From the NCBI GenBank assembly GCA_903893625.1, contig CAITND010000050.1:1-51343 (forward strand): DNA of 51,343 bases. Direction: 5' to 3'. The notes beneath the pieces are model-generated. The model worked only from the letters and a program-made list of their open reading frames with translations. It was not told the origin of the DNA and ran no database searches. The translations under genes and the position numbers were made by a program. Origin of the DNA: an uncultured Oscillatoriales cyanobacterium (lineage in GTDB: Bacteria; Cyanobacteriota; Cyanobacteriia; Cyanobacteriales; Microcoleaceae). Of the stretch, positions 35,972 through 45,277 are shown one piece after another; the first letter of the stretch is position 1; every line of letters begins with the position of its first letter.

Positions 35972-38900
35972 ATGATCAAATCCTATTATCAAGTCGGAGG
36001 GAGTCTTGCCACTTATATACCGAGTTATGTTGAAAGAACAGCAGATAAAGAATTATATGAAGCTTTAAGAAAGGGAGAATTTTGTTATATTCTCAATTGT
36101 CGGCAAATGGGGAAATCTTCCCTTTTAGTACGGACGACTCATCGACTTCAAGACCAGGGTTTTCTGTGTGCGACAGTCGATTTGACGGTGATTGGTAGTG
36201 AAAGTATTACTCCTGAACAATGGTATAAAGGAATTGTTGCTGAATTATGCAGATATTTTAATTTATTTGGACAATTCAATTTAAAAGCTTGGTGGCTGGA
36301 CAATGCAGAATTATCCTTAGTGCAACGAGTTGGCTATTTTATTGAAGATATTTTATTAGAATATTTTCCTGATCGAAATATTATTATTTTAATTGATGAA
36401 ATTGATAGTGTTTTAAGTTTAAAATTCCAAGTTGATGATTTATTTGCTCTGATTCGATCCTTTTATAATAAAAGAGCAATTGATCTAAAATATTATCGAA
36501 TTACTTGGGCAATTTGTGGCGTAGCTACACCGAGCGATTTAATTCAAGATCGGAACCGAACCCCGTTTAATATTGGGAAAGCAATTCATCTTTCCGGCTT
36601 TACCTTTGATGAAGCCCAACCTTTAGCTTTAGGATTAAATGATCAGTGTGAGAATGGAACAGCAATTTTAAAAGAAATTTTAACTTGGACAGCAGGACAA
36701 CCTTTTTTAACCCATAAATTTTGTCAATTAATCTTTCAATTAATTACACTGAATTATGCTTCTAAATCAACGATTAAACCAGAAAATGAAGCGTTTTTTG
36801 TTGAGTCTATTGTTCGACAATATCTGACCGAAAATTGGGAAAGACAGGATGAACCCGAACATTTAAGAACCATCCGCGATCGCCTGCTCAGAAACGAACA
36901 AAAAGCCGGAAGACTTCTCGGTATCTATCAACAAATTTTAAAAGGAATAGAAGTTACCATTGATGATAGCCGAGAAAAAATCGAACTGCTCTTGTCAGGT
37001 TTAGTCATTGCGGAGAATAAATCTCTAAAAGTTAAAAATCGGATCTATCAAGAAGTTTTTAATTTGAAATGGGTTGAAAAAGAATTAAATAAACTGCGTC
37101 CTTACTGGCAACTATTGGAAGATTGGGTTGCCTCGGAGCAAACGGATCAATCTCGTTTATTACGGGGAAAAGCCTTAAAAGATGCTCAAAAGTGGGCTCA
37201 AGACAAAAGTTTAAGTCATTTAGATTATCAATTTTTAGCCACGAGTGAAGCCGTAGACAGACAAGAAGTTCAACAAGCCTTAGAAGCCCAACGACTCAAA
37301 GAAGTAGAAAAAAATGCTCACAGACAACGGTTATTTATGATGGTGTTAATTGTGGCATTTATGATTGTTACGGGTTTGGGATTAACGAATTTTTGGCAAT
37401 ATCGGAAAGTGGTTATCAGTGAACGAAAAGCTCGAATTAGTGAAATTCAAGCCCTAGCCTCCTCTTCTGAAGGGTTATTTGCCTCTAATCATCGCTTAGA
37501 TGCGTTAATTGAAGCGTTACGAGCTAGAAAAAAACTATTGTTGTTAGGTCAAGTTGATCCTAAAGCTCAAAGCAAGGTGGAATTAGTTCTTCAGCAAGCG
37601 ATTTTAGGAGCCGATGAATATAACCGCTTATCCCAACCTTGGGCGGGAACTCGTGGAATTACTTTTAGCCCAGATGAAGAACTGATTATCGCCGCAGGTC
37701 AGGATAATACCGTTAACCTGTGGACAAAAGCAGGCAGACTGTTAAAAAGCCTGAAAGGGCATAGAGGGATATTGGGTGGTGTTGCCATCAGTCAAGATGG
37801 TCAATTGATTGTTTCCGGTGCTGGTGATCGCACGGTCAAACTTTGGCAACGGGATGGGACTTTACTCCACACCTTAAGGGGTCATCAGGCGGTAGTTCAA
37901 ACTGTGGAGATTAGTCCCAATGGGGAATTGATTGCTTCTGGAAGTGAAGATGGGACAGTAAAATTGTGGCGACGAGATGGAACCCTGCTCAGAACCTTCA
38001 TAACCGGGAACGGTATCAATTATGGACTAGCGTTTACTTCAGATAGTCAAAAAATCCTAGCGAGTCGGGAAGATGGGACGCTCATAGTTTGGCAGGTTGA
38101 CGGTCAACTCTTAGCCACTGTCCCTGGCCATAATGCTGTGATTCTCGGTATAGCGATTAATTCTCAAGGTAATACCATTGCCACGGCCTCGGCGGATGGA
38201 ACGGTGAAACTCTGGCAATTTTCGGGAAATATCCCCGTTCTGCTGACGACTCTGAAACAACACAAAGGCATGGTGATGAATGTGGCTTTCAGTCCCGATA
38301 ACACACAACTGGCCTCCGTATCCGATGACAAAACCCTTCAAATCTGGCAACGAGTGGGGACAACCTGGAACCATCCCCAACTCCGCAGCACCTTTGCTGG
38401 ACACCAGGGGATGATCATGGATGTGGAGTTTAGTCCTGATGGTCAAACCCTGGCTTCTACGTCTTCGGACAATACGGTGAAACTCTGGAAATGGTCGAAC
38501 CCCTTACTTAAATCTTTAAAAGCGCATCAAACTGGGGTGTTTAGCGTTGCCTTCAGTCCCGATAGTCAAATTTTGGCTTCTGCTAGTCTTGATAGAACGG
38601 TCAAACTCTGGGACATAAGCAAAGGGGTACAGTCGGTACTGCCTCTACAGATCTTAAACGCCAATCACGCCGTAATTGGAGTCACCTTTAGTCCCGATGG
38701 CAAACGGTTAGCCGTTGTTAGTGCCAATGGAATGCTGCAATTGTGGACAAGGGATGGGAAATTGCTATCAACCGTCAAAGGACATCAAGGGGCACTCAGA
38801 AAAAGCCAGTTTAGTCCCGATGGTACGCGACTGATCACTGCCAGTGGAGATGGAACCGTTGGACTCTGGAACGTTGAGGGGAAAACTCCGGTTTTACTAA

Positions 38901-39493
38901 TGCAATTGAAGGGACATCAAGCGGGTCTCTGGGTCGCTAATTTTAGTCCCGATGGTCGGGAGATCGCCTCCTGTAGCGGAGATGGCACCATTAAACTTTG
39001 GACAAAAGACGGTCAGTTATTGAGAACGATTAAAGTCAGTCAAATGCTGGTTCGGTCAATCGCGTATAGCCCAAAGTCCCAACTTTTAGCCAGTGCCAGC
39101 GATGATAAAACGGTGAAAATCTGGAAGCCTGATGGCACGTTAGTCAATACTTTAAAGGGACATCATGATAGTGTGCGGGCGGTAGCCTTTAGTCCTGATG
39201 GACAACTCCTTGCCTCTGGAAGTGGGGATGGCATCGTTAAACTGTGGCAACGAGACGGAACCTTATTAACAACCCTCAAAGCCCATACCGGAGGAATTTG
39301 GGAACTCGCCTTTAGTCCCGATGGCCAGAAACTCGCTTCCGCCAGTGAGGATAGTACCGTTGTTCTGTGGAATCTTCAGCAAGTGCGATCGCTGGATCAT
39401 TTAATTGTTCAGGGATGTAACTGGGTACGGGATTATTTACAGACAAATGGGGACTTAGAAGATAGCGACAGACATTTGTGCGACGGGCGGTGA
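35972..39493 (+). CDS. AAA_35 ATPase domain plus two WD40 propellers
   Basis: The 1173-residue protein starts with an AAA_35-type domain: Walker A in NCRQMGKSSLLVR (residues 42-54) and Walker B in NIIILIDEIDSVL (about 130-142). A single membrane span follows at about residues 453-473 (MMVLIVAFMIVTGLGLTNFW). The C-terminal part (about 555-1145) has 14 WD40 units such as FSPDGQLLASGSGDG.VKLW, enough for two seven-bladed propellers. The combination resembles STAND-like signalling ATPases of multicellular cyanobacteria. The ligand is unknown. It starts 55 bp after the 700-residue gene. Confidence 0.88.
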   Translation: MIKSYYQVGGSLATYIPSYVERTADKELYEALRKGEFCYILNCRQMGKSSLLVRTTHRLQDQGFLCATVDLTVIGSESITPEQWYKGIVAELCRYFNLFGQFNLKAWWLDNAELSLVQRVGYFIEDILLEYFPDRNIIILIDEIDSVLSLKFQVDDLFALIRSFYNKRAIDLKYYRITWAICGVATPSDLIQDRNRTPFNIGKAIHLSGFTFDEAQPLALGLNDQCENGTAILKEILTWTAGQPFLTHKFCQLIFQLITLNYASKSTIKPENEAFFVESIVRQYLTENWERQDEPEHLRTIRDRLLRNEQKAGRLLGIYQQILKGIEVTIDDSREKIELLLSGLVIAENKSLKVKNRIYQEVFNLKWVEKELNKLRPYWQLLEDWVASEQTDQSRLLRGKALKDAQKWAQDKSLSHLDYQFLATSEAVDRQEVQQALEAQRLKEVEKNAHRQRLFMMVLIVAFMIVTGLGLTNFWQYRKVVISERKARISEIQALASSSEGLFASNHRLDALIEALRARKKLLLLGQVDPKAQSKVELVLQQAILGADEYNRLSQPWAGTRGITFSPDEELIIAAGQDNTVNLWTKAGRLLKSLKGHRGILGGVAISQDGQLIVSGAGDRTVKLWQRDGTLLHTLRGHQAVVQTVEISPNGELIASGSEDGTVKLWRRDGTLLRTFITGNGINYGLAFTSDSQKILASREDGTLIVWQVDGQLLATVPGHNAVILGIAINSQGNTIATASADGTVKLWQFSGNIPVLLTTLKQHKGMVMNVAFSPDNTQLASVSDDKTLQIWQRVGTTWNHPQLRSTFAGHQGMIMDVEFSPDGQTLASTSSDNTVKLWKWSNPLLKSLKAHQTGVFSVAFSPDSQILASASLDRTVKLWDISKGVQSVLPLQILNANHAVIGVTFSPDGKRLAVVSANGMLQLWTRDGKLLSTVKGHQGALRKSQFSPDGTRLITASGDGTVGLWNVEGKTPVLLMQLKGHQAGLWVANFSPDGREIASCSGDGTIKLWTKDGQLLRTIKVSQMLVRSIAYSPKSQLLASASDDKTVKIWKPDGTLVNTLKGHHDSVRAVAFSPDGQLLASGSGDGIVKLWQRDGTLLTTLKAHTGGIWELAFSPDGQKLASASEDSTVVLWNLQQVRSLDHLIVQGCNWVRDYLQTNGDLEDSDRHLCDGR

Positions 39494-39508
39494 AATGTTT
39501 TTCTCCGG

Positions 39509-39539
39509 TGTTCCCTGTTCCCTGTTCCCTCTTCCCTAC
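39509..39539. repeat. heptamer tandem repeat (GTTCCCT)n
   Basis: About four copies of GTTCCCT, the last one varied, lie after the WD40 gene. Confidence 0.85.
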
Positions 39540-39655
39540 TAGAAAACGGAAGAATGCGACAGCCTTTACGGTATGATCGGGGTCAATAGAATAGAAACAT
39601 CTACCCAGTTAAACTTTAGCCTAGTTTGGGCGATGCCATTGTTAGGAGGAACAAG

Positions 39656-40675
39656 GTGATTAAAGTCGCAATTAACGGTTTTGGACGAATTGGACGTAAC
39701 GTTTTACGCTGCTGGTTAACCCGGCAAAATAGCAATTTAGAGTTCGTGGGAATCAATGATACTTCTGATCCCAGTACCAATGCTCATTTGCTGAAATATG
39801 ATTCCATGCTGGGTACACTCAAAGGCGTTGACATCAAAGCCGATGAGAATTCCATTATCGTCAATGGCAAAACCATTAAATGTGTTTCTGATCGTAACCC
39901 ATTGAATTTGCCTTGGAAAGAATGGGGTGTGGATTTAATTATTGAATCCACTGGGGTATTTATCACAGAGGAAGGAGCTTCTAAGCATATTACCGCAGGA
40001 GCCCAAAAAGTCCTGATCACGGCTCCTGGAAAGGGAGAAGGCGTGGATACCTTTGTGGTGGGTGTGAATCACAATGACTACAATCACGATCAACACCGGA
40101 TTCTGAGTAATGCCAGTTGTACCACCAACTGTTTAGCTCCTTTTGCTAAAGTCCTGCATGAAAAATTTGGTATTGTCAAAGGAACGATGACCACGACCCA
40201 CAGCTATACCGGAGATCAGCGTCTTTTAGATGCCAGTCACCGGGATGTGCGTCGGGCCAGAGCCGCTGCGGTTAATATTGTTCCTACTTCTACGGGTGCT
40301 GCCAAGGCCGTTGCTTTGGTGATTCCTGAACTGAAAGGGAAACTCAACGGGATCGCCTTCCGGGTTCCTACCCCTAACGTCTCCATCGTGGACTTAGTGG
40401 TGCAGGTGGAGAAGCCAACCTTCGTCGAAGAAGTCAACTTAGCACTGAAAGAAGCCGCTGAAGGCCCGATGAAGGGAATTCTGGAATACTGCGATCTGCC
40501 TCTGGTGTCTTCTGACTACAAGGGACATGATGCTTCTTCTATTGTGGATGCCAGCTTAACAATGGTTATGGGTGGCGACATGGTGAAAGTGGTTGCCTGG
40601 TATGACAACGAATGGGGTTATAGTCAACGGGTGGTTGATTTAGCTGAATTAGTAGCTACAAATTGGAAAGCGTAG
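39656..40675 (+). CDS. gap2: NAD(P)-dependent glyceraldehyde-3-phosphate dehydrogenase, Gap2 type
   Basis: I take the GTG at 39656 as the start: AGGAGGA lies at 39644-39650 and the protein then begins [15 protein letters not shown], 339 residues. A TTG at 39626 would add ten residues without support. The catalytic Cys is in [15 protein letters not shown] (about residues 150-164). The [17 protein letters not shown] segment fits Gap2, the plastid-like, Calvin-cycle enzyme that uses both NADP and NAD. It is monocistronic here. Confidence 0.95.
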   Translation: MIKVAINGFGRIGRNVLRCWLTRQNSNLEFVGINDTSDPSTNAHLLKYDSMLGTLKGVDIKADENSIIVNGKTIKCVSDRNPLNLPWKEWGVDLIIESTGVFITEEGASKHITAGAQKVLITAPGKGEGVDTFVVGVNHNDYNHDQHRILSNASCTTNCLAPFAKVLHEKFGIVKGTMTTTHSYTGDQRLLDASHRDVRRARAAAVNIVPTSTGAAKAVALVIPELKGKLNGIAFRVPTPNVSIVDLVVQVEKPTFVEEVNLALKEAAEGPMKGILEYCDLPLVSSDYKGHDASSIVDASLTMVMGGDMVKVVAWYDNEWGYSQRVVDLAELVATNWKA

Positions 40676-40828
40676 ATTGAATCAGGAGAGAGGCAGCGTT
40701 TTCAGTTTGCGGCGACCGTTGGGAATCCAGAATTTTAAACGCCCGACTCCGATTTCATTTTGGCCGATGATGGCTTCGAGTTTTGAATATTTAATTTAAA
40801 ATTAACCATTCATAACTCCCTGTTATGA

Positions 40829-41824
40829 TTAAAAGTGCTGAAATCCTCGACTGAGGGATAGTTCTTCTTCCGTTGAGGGTTCAGCATCATCAATTAACAG
40901 GATCTTTGGGTTAGATCTGATCTCACCAATGATTGAGGCTTCTGTGCCTAATTGTTGAACCAGAGTTTCACCTAAAGTCCGAGGAAGACACAATACCAGT
41001 TGAAAGTCTTCACCGCCATATAATGCCCATTCTAAGGCTTGTTGAGGGGGAACGAAGGTTTGTAAGGCTTCTGATAGGGGAATTTGATGGCGTTGTACTT
41101 GAGATCCGACTTGACTCGCCCGACAAATTTGGACGATCGCATCCGCGAGTCCATCGCTACTATCCATTCCAGCAATAGCAGTGGCAGGATGGGAAGCTAA
41201 CAGAGTTTGCAGTTTCGGTAAAATATCCAAGCGGGGCTGAGGACGTTGATGGGCTTGGATTAAAAATAATCGTTGATCGGAAGTTAATCCAGTTCTGAGT
41301 TCAGGATGCAACAGTAATTCTAATCCGGCGCGGGAGTCGCCATGATATCCAGTTACCACAATAACATCCCCAGGACGTGCTACAGAACGCCGAATTGCTA
41401 ATTTGGGGTTAACAGTACCAAAAGCCGTAATGGAAATACAAGTAACCGAAGATCGGCAAATATCACCGCCAATTATTGGGGTATTGTACTGATTTAAACA
41501 GCTTGTTAATCCTTGATAAAGCTGTTCAACCCATTCAACAGGTTTATCACCTGTTATTCCTAAAGCGACGGTAATTCCGCATGGAAAAGCACCCATAGCG
41601 GCGAGATCGGATAAATTAACGGCGGCTGAACGCCATCCCACATCAATTGGGGAGGTTGTGCGATCGCTAAAATGCACTTCATCCACTAACATATCCGTTG
41701 TAATTACCAAGGATTGATCCCCAGGAACCGACATAATTGCCGCATCATCCCCCACAATTTCCGAGGGACAAAAACCCTGCACAATTGAGAGCAAACCTTG
41801 TTCTCCAATCTCTTTAACTAACAT
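40829..41824 (-). CDS. thiL: thiamine-monophosphate kinase ThiL
   Basis: The 331-residue enzyme phosphorylates thiamine monophosphate to the pyrophosphate cofactor. Motifs are VGDDAAIM (about residues 24-31), TTDMLVDEVHF (about 42-52), the N-terminal AVNLSDLAAMGA (about 68-79), and the C-terminal YGGEDFQLVL. The length is normal. It converges with gap2 across 150 bp without clear signals. Confidence 0.95.
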   Translation of the reverse strand: MLVKEIGEQGLLSIVQGFCPSEIVGDDAAIMSVPGDQSLVITTDMLVDEVHFSDRTTSPIDVGWRSAAVNLSDLAAMGAFPCGITVALGITGDKPVEWVEQLYQGLTSCLNQYNTPIIGGDICRSSVTCISITAFGTVNPKLAIRRSVARPGDVIVVTGYHGDSRAGLELLLHPELRTGLTSDQRLFLIQAHQRPQPRLDILPKLQTLLASHPATAIAGMDSSDGLADAIVQICRASQVGSQVQRHQIPLSEALQTFVPPQQALEWALYGGEDFQLVLCLPRTLGETLVQQLGTEASIIGEIRSNPKILLIDDAEPSTEEELSLSRGFQHF

Positions 41825-41858
41825 TTACCCATTACCCATAACCCATTACCTATTCCCC

Positions 41859-41925
41859 ATTCGTAATTCGTAATTCGTAATTCGTAATTCGTAATTCGTA
41901 ATTCGTAATTCGTAATTCGTAATTC
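41859..41925. repeat. heptamer tandem repeat (ATTCGTA)n
   Basis: About nine head-to-tail copies of ATTCGTA fill the gap between thiL and menF. It is the same unit as the potD-potB repeat at 3254. Confidence 0.93.
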
Positions 41926-41929
41926 CCCA

Positions 41930-43402
41930 TCACACTAACGCTCGTAATAAAGCTTGTAATTTTAACTGAATTTCAGCGAGTTCTTTTTCCGGTTCTGACC
42001 CGGCAACAATTCCGGCTCCAGCATAAAGTCTAGCACGATTTCCATCTAATAAAGCCGAACGAATTCCGACAACAAATTCCCCATTTCCTTGATGATCAAT
42101 CCAACCAATGGGGGCAGCATAAAGGGAACGATCAAAAGTTTCATAGTGATGAATTTGTTGTTGAGCAATATCTCTAGGAGTTCCCGCCACAGCCGGAGTT
42201 GGGTGCAATTGTGCTAAGATTTCTAACAGATGAATATTCGTAGAAACTTGACATTGAATCGGAGTCCACAGGTGTTGAATATTAGTGAGTTGTCTTAACC
42301 GAGGTAAACCCGTTAAATTAGGAGTTAACCCTAAACTTAATAACCGTTCAACAATAAAATCCACCACCACTTGATGTTCGCGCAGATTTTTTTCACTGTT
42401 GAGTAATTCTTGACCTAAATTAACATCTTCTAGGGAAGTTTTGCCACGAGGTGCTGAACCCGCTAAGGCATCCGTGATTAACTCCTGATTTTTTAGACTA
42501 ATTAACCGTTCTGGACTTGCACCAATAAACTGTTGACCCTTACCATTTCCTGTTGAAAATATATAACAATCAGGGTACAGAAATCGTAAATTATTTAAAG
42601 AATTAATCAGATTAAATGGTTGTTTAGAAACTACATCAATCGGTTGAGAGAGGACTAATTTTGTTAAAGATTTAGATTGAATTAAATCTAAAGCAGAATG
42701 AACAGACTGTTTAAACTGTAAATAGGGTTTGGGGTCAGTTTCTACTTGTTTTGTTAATAATAAACTAGAGGTTTCACAAGCAACCGAAAGAATCGAAGTT
42801 TTTTCTAAGGCATTAATTTGTTGACTTTTATACCAAACATCGCTCAAAATATTTTCAATTTTAGAGTTTTTCTTTAAAACAATATTAACAATTAAAATGC
42901 AGCGATTCTTTTTTCTAATCACTTGCCATTTGGGTAAAAATATGGTAGTCGGCGGAAAATGAACCGCCTCTTGATGAACCGATAAATTAGACTTAAAATG
43001 TTGGTCAAAAAAGGTAAAACTACAACAGAAATAAGGTTTGGGTAAATTACTATTTTTGGAACCAATAATAACGGTTTTATCTAAACAAGATTGAATAAAG
43101 TTTTGTGCTTCCAAAAATCTATCCTTTCCGGCTGTCGTAAATTTAAGAGCCGTATCAACCGCCACAAAGGATTCCTCAAGTTGAGGTTTCTCAAAATAAA
43201 AATGAATTAAATTCGGATGATAAAACTCCTGTAAAACTGCTAAAGGATCAATCCATTGAATTTCATGAGCAATACTCAGAATTTTAGTCTGATAGTCTTG
43301 TAATCCATGATGCTGAAACTCTAACAAAAAACGATGCAGTTCTTGGCGATCTTGCAATAACGGGGTTGCAGAAGGAAAAACTGGCATATAAAAAACGAAC
43401 AA
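41930..43402 (-). CDS. menF: isochorismate synthase MenF
   Basis: The 490-residue chorismate-using enzyme converts chorismate to isochorismate, the first step toward phylloquinone. The C-terminal catalytic part has KLVLSQPIDV, GASPERLISL (about residues 291-300), TDALAGSAPRG, HPTPAVAGTPRD and a terminal VGIRSALLDGNRARLYAGAGIVAGSEPE. The first about 200 residues are poorly conserved. Met6 is an alternative start. It diverges from menA. Confidence 0.93.
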   Translation of the reverse strand: MFVFYMPVFPSATPLLQDRQELHRFLLEFQHHGLQDYQTKILSIAHEIQWIDPLAVLQEFYHPNLIHFYFEKPQLEESFVAVDTALKFTTAGKDRFLEAQNFIQSCLDKTVIIGSKNSNLPKPYFCCSFTFFDQHFKSNLSVHQEAVHFPPTTIFLPKWQVIRKKNRCILIVNIVLKKNSKIENILSDVWYKSQQINALEKTSILSVACETSSLLLTKQVETDPKPYLQFKQSVHSALDLIQSKSLTKLVLSQPIDVVSKQPFNLINSLNNLRFLYPDCYIFSTGNGKGQQFIGASPERLISLKNQELITDALAGSAPRGKTSLEDVNLGQELLNSEKNLREHQVVVDFIVERLLSLGLTPNLTGLPRLRQLTNIQHLWTPIQCQVSTNIHLLEILAQLHPTPAVAGTPRDIAQQQIHHYETFDRSLYAAPIGWIDHQGNGEFVVGIRSALLDGNRARLYAGAGIVAGSEPEKELAEIQLKLQALLRALV

Positions 43403-43884
43403 GAAAAGGTTAGAACAGGGAAAAGTATTACCGAAAAATCGTTAACTTCTGTTATCGTAATATAACTTAACGACTTTCCGAGAGATTTACCCTTTATTCA
43501 TAATCTCTCTTGTAAAAATCTTCCCTTCAGTCTGTAAAAAAAGTTTATATATAGCAGGGGTCGGGTGTTGACCGTTGGCGGTTGACCGTTGACCGTTGAC
43601 CGTTGGCTGTTGGGGGTTGACGGTTGACCGTTGACGGGTATGGGTGGGGTAACCCCGCCCCTACGACTATTGACCGACAACCCCTTGTCCCGATGGTTTG
43701 GAGTTCTCTACCCTGATCAGTTATTCTTATGGAACAATAAGCCAGTTAAACCTGTGCGACGTGGAATGATAATTAAGCCATCTAGCAACTTTTATTCAAG
43801 GGGAGTTAGAGGTAAACTTCTAGGGGTTTGATGGGTCAAAAATGTGTTGAATGATAGGATATCATCGTTTTAAATCTTCTTGCT
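43403..43884. repeat. menF-menA divergent intergenic region with repeats
   Basis: This 482-bp gap contains a run of GTTGACC/GTTGGC heptamers (about 43567-43638) and a REP-like palindrome at 43638-43664 (GTATGGGTGGGGT with ACCCCGCCCCTAC). The rest (43665-43884) has no convincing gene. It probably also holds the divergent promoters of menF and menA, which I could not pinpoint. Confidence 0.75.
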
Positions 43885-44784
43885 ATGACCACAGAACTAA
43901 TTGCAGCCTCAAAAAATAAATTATGGTTAGCGGCGCTTAAGCCTCCGATGTATAGCGTGGCAATTATGCCGATTTGGGTAGGGACTGCTGTTGCTGTATT
44001 TGAAACTTCTACAATCAATTGGAAGATTTTTAGCACCTTCATGACCGCCGCCATTTTAATTTTAGCATGGGAAAACCTCCTCAATGATGTATTTGACTCA
44101 GAAACAGGAATTGACAAAAATAAACATCATTCTTTAGTCAATTTAACCGGAAATAAATTATTTGTTTTGGCAATAGGCAATGGTTGTTTAGCCTTAGCCA
44201 TTTTAGGATTATTAGCAATTTGTTGGTGGCAAAACGATTTAACGGTTTTAGGGTTAATTATCCTCTGTTGTGGGTTGGGCTATTTATATCAGGGGCCGCC
44301 CTTTCGTTTGGGTTATCAAGGATTAGGAGAATTTTTATGTTTCTTTGCCTTTGGGCCGTTGGGGGTTTCCGCCGCCTATTATAGTCAAACTCAAAGCTGG
44401 TCATGGGTGTGTTTAGCAATATCAATTATTGTGGCAATTCCGATCACTTTAGTTTTATTTTGTTCCCATTTTCATCAAGTGGAAGATGATATTATTGCGG
44501 GAAAAAAGTCTCCGATTGTTCGTTTAGGAACAGAACGGGGTGCAAAACTTTTACCTTGGGTTTGTGGGAGTATTTTTGTGCTAACGGGGGGATTTGTCCT
44601 CTTAGGAATTTTACCAATTTGGACGCTACTCAGCTTTGTTGCCATTCCCTCTGCCATTAAACTCTGTCGTCATGTCAGCCAATACCATAACCAGCCCAAC
44701 TTAGTCAGCAATTGCAAATTTATTGCGATTTCTCTACAATTTTGGAGTAGTTTATTCTTAGGGGTAGGGTTGATTTTACATTAA
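43885..44784 (+). CDS. menA: 1,4-dihydroxy-2-naphthoate phytyltransferase MenA
   Basis: The 299-residue UbiA-family prenyltransferase has the prenyl-PP binding motif NDVFDSETGIDKNKHHS (about residues 72-88), a second Asp motif near HFHQVEDDIIAGKKSP, and about eight membrane spans. It attaches a phytyl chain to dihydroxynaphthoate in phylloquinone synthesis. It lies divergent to menF. Confidence 0.94.
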   Translation: MTTELIAASKNKLWLAALKPPMYSVAIMPIWVGTAVAVFETSTINWKIFSTFMTAAILILAWENLLNDVFDSETGIDKNKHHSLVNLTGNKLFVLAIGNGCLALAILGLLAICWWQNDLTVLGLIILCCGLGYLYQGPPFRLGYQGLGEFLCFFAFGPLGVSAAYYSQTQSWSWVCLAISIIVAIPITLVLFCSHFHQVEDDIIAGKKSPIVRLGTERGAKLLPWVCGSIFVLTGGFVLLGILPIWTLLSFVAIPSAIKLCRHVSQYHNQPNLVSNCKFIAISLQFWSSLFLGVGLILH

Positions 44785-44810
44785 ATGAACAGCCCTTTCT
44801 AATTTATTGT

Positions 44811-44833
44811 TTGGGTGGGCAAAGCCCACCCAA
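44811..44833 (+). terminator. TTGGGTGGGC hairpin between menA and doxX
   Basis: TTGGGTGGGC and GCCCACCCAA form a perfect 10-bp stem around AAA. No T run follows. It is a repeat-type hairpin that could separate menA from the DoxX gene. Confidence 0.7.
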
Positions 44834-44860
44834 CATTATTGGAGGTTAAATAGAGGTTAA

Positions 44861-45277
44861 ATGATGCAATTTATTCCGTTAATCGGACGGACATTTTTAG
44901 CAACAATTTTCATCCACGCTGCGGTTAATCAAATCTTTGATTTTGCCAATACTCAAACGATGATGGCAGAAAAAGGATTACCGTTTGCAACTGTATTATT
45001 AGTAGGAACCATTATTGTTCAAATTGTGGGGGGATTATCGTTAGTTGTTGGTTATCAAACTCGTTGGGGGGCTTGGCTTTTAATTCTATTCTTAATTCCG
45101 ACAACCCTAGTCTTTCATAATTTTTGGGATGTGCCCTCAGAAAAAATTGATTTCTTCAAAAATTTATCCATTATGGGCGGGTTACTGATGATTACATATT
45201 TTGGGGCAGGGCCAGTCAGTGTTGATGAACATATTACCATGAGTAATACTGATTTTACTGATCCTGATAATCCCTAA
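44861..45277 (+). CDS. DoxX-family membrane protein
   Basis: The 138-residue protein has four predicted spans and a DoxX/SURF4-like layout: RTFLATIFIHAAVNQIFDF, GLPFATVLLVGTIIVQIVGG, WGAWLLILFLIPTTLVFHNFW and LSIMGGLLMITYFGAGP. DoxX proteins are linked to redox and quinone functions in several bacteria. It may start at Met1 or Met2. Its 3' end overlaps the convergent menE by 23 bp. Confidence 0.85.
   Translation: MMQFIPLIGRTFLATIFIHAAVNQIFDFANTQTMMAEKGLPFATVLLVGTIIVQIVGGLSLVVGYQTRWGAWLLILFLIPTTLVFHNFWDVPSEKIDFFKNLSIMGGLLMITYFGAGPVSVDEHITMSNTDFTDPDNP

Noticed and set aside
41825-41929. A TPP riboswitch upstream of thiL
   Set aside because: The sequence there is heptamer repeats; no thi-box-like motif was seen.
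43498-43831. Short frames in the menF-menA gap
   Set aside because: They are made largely of heptamer and palindrome repeats.
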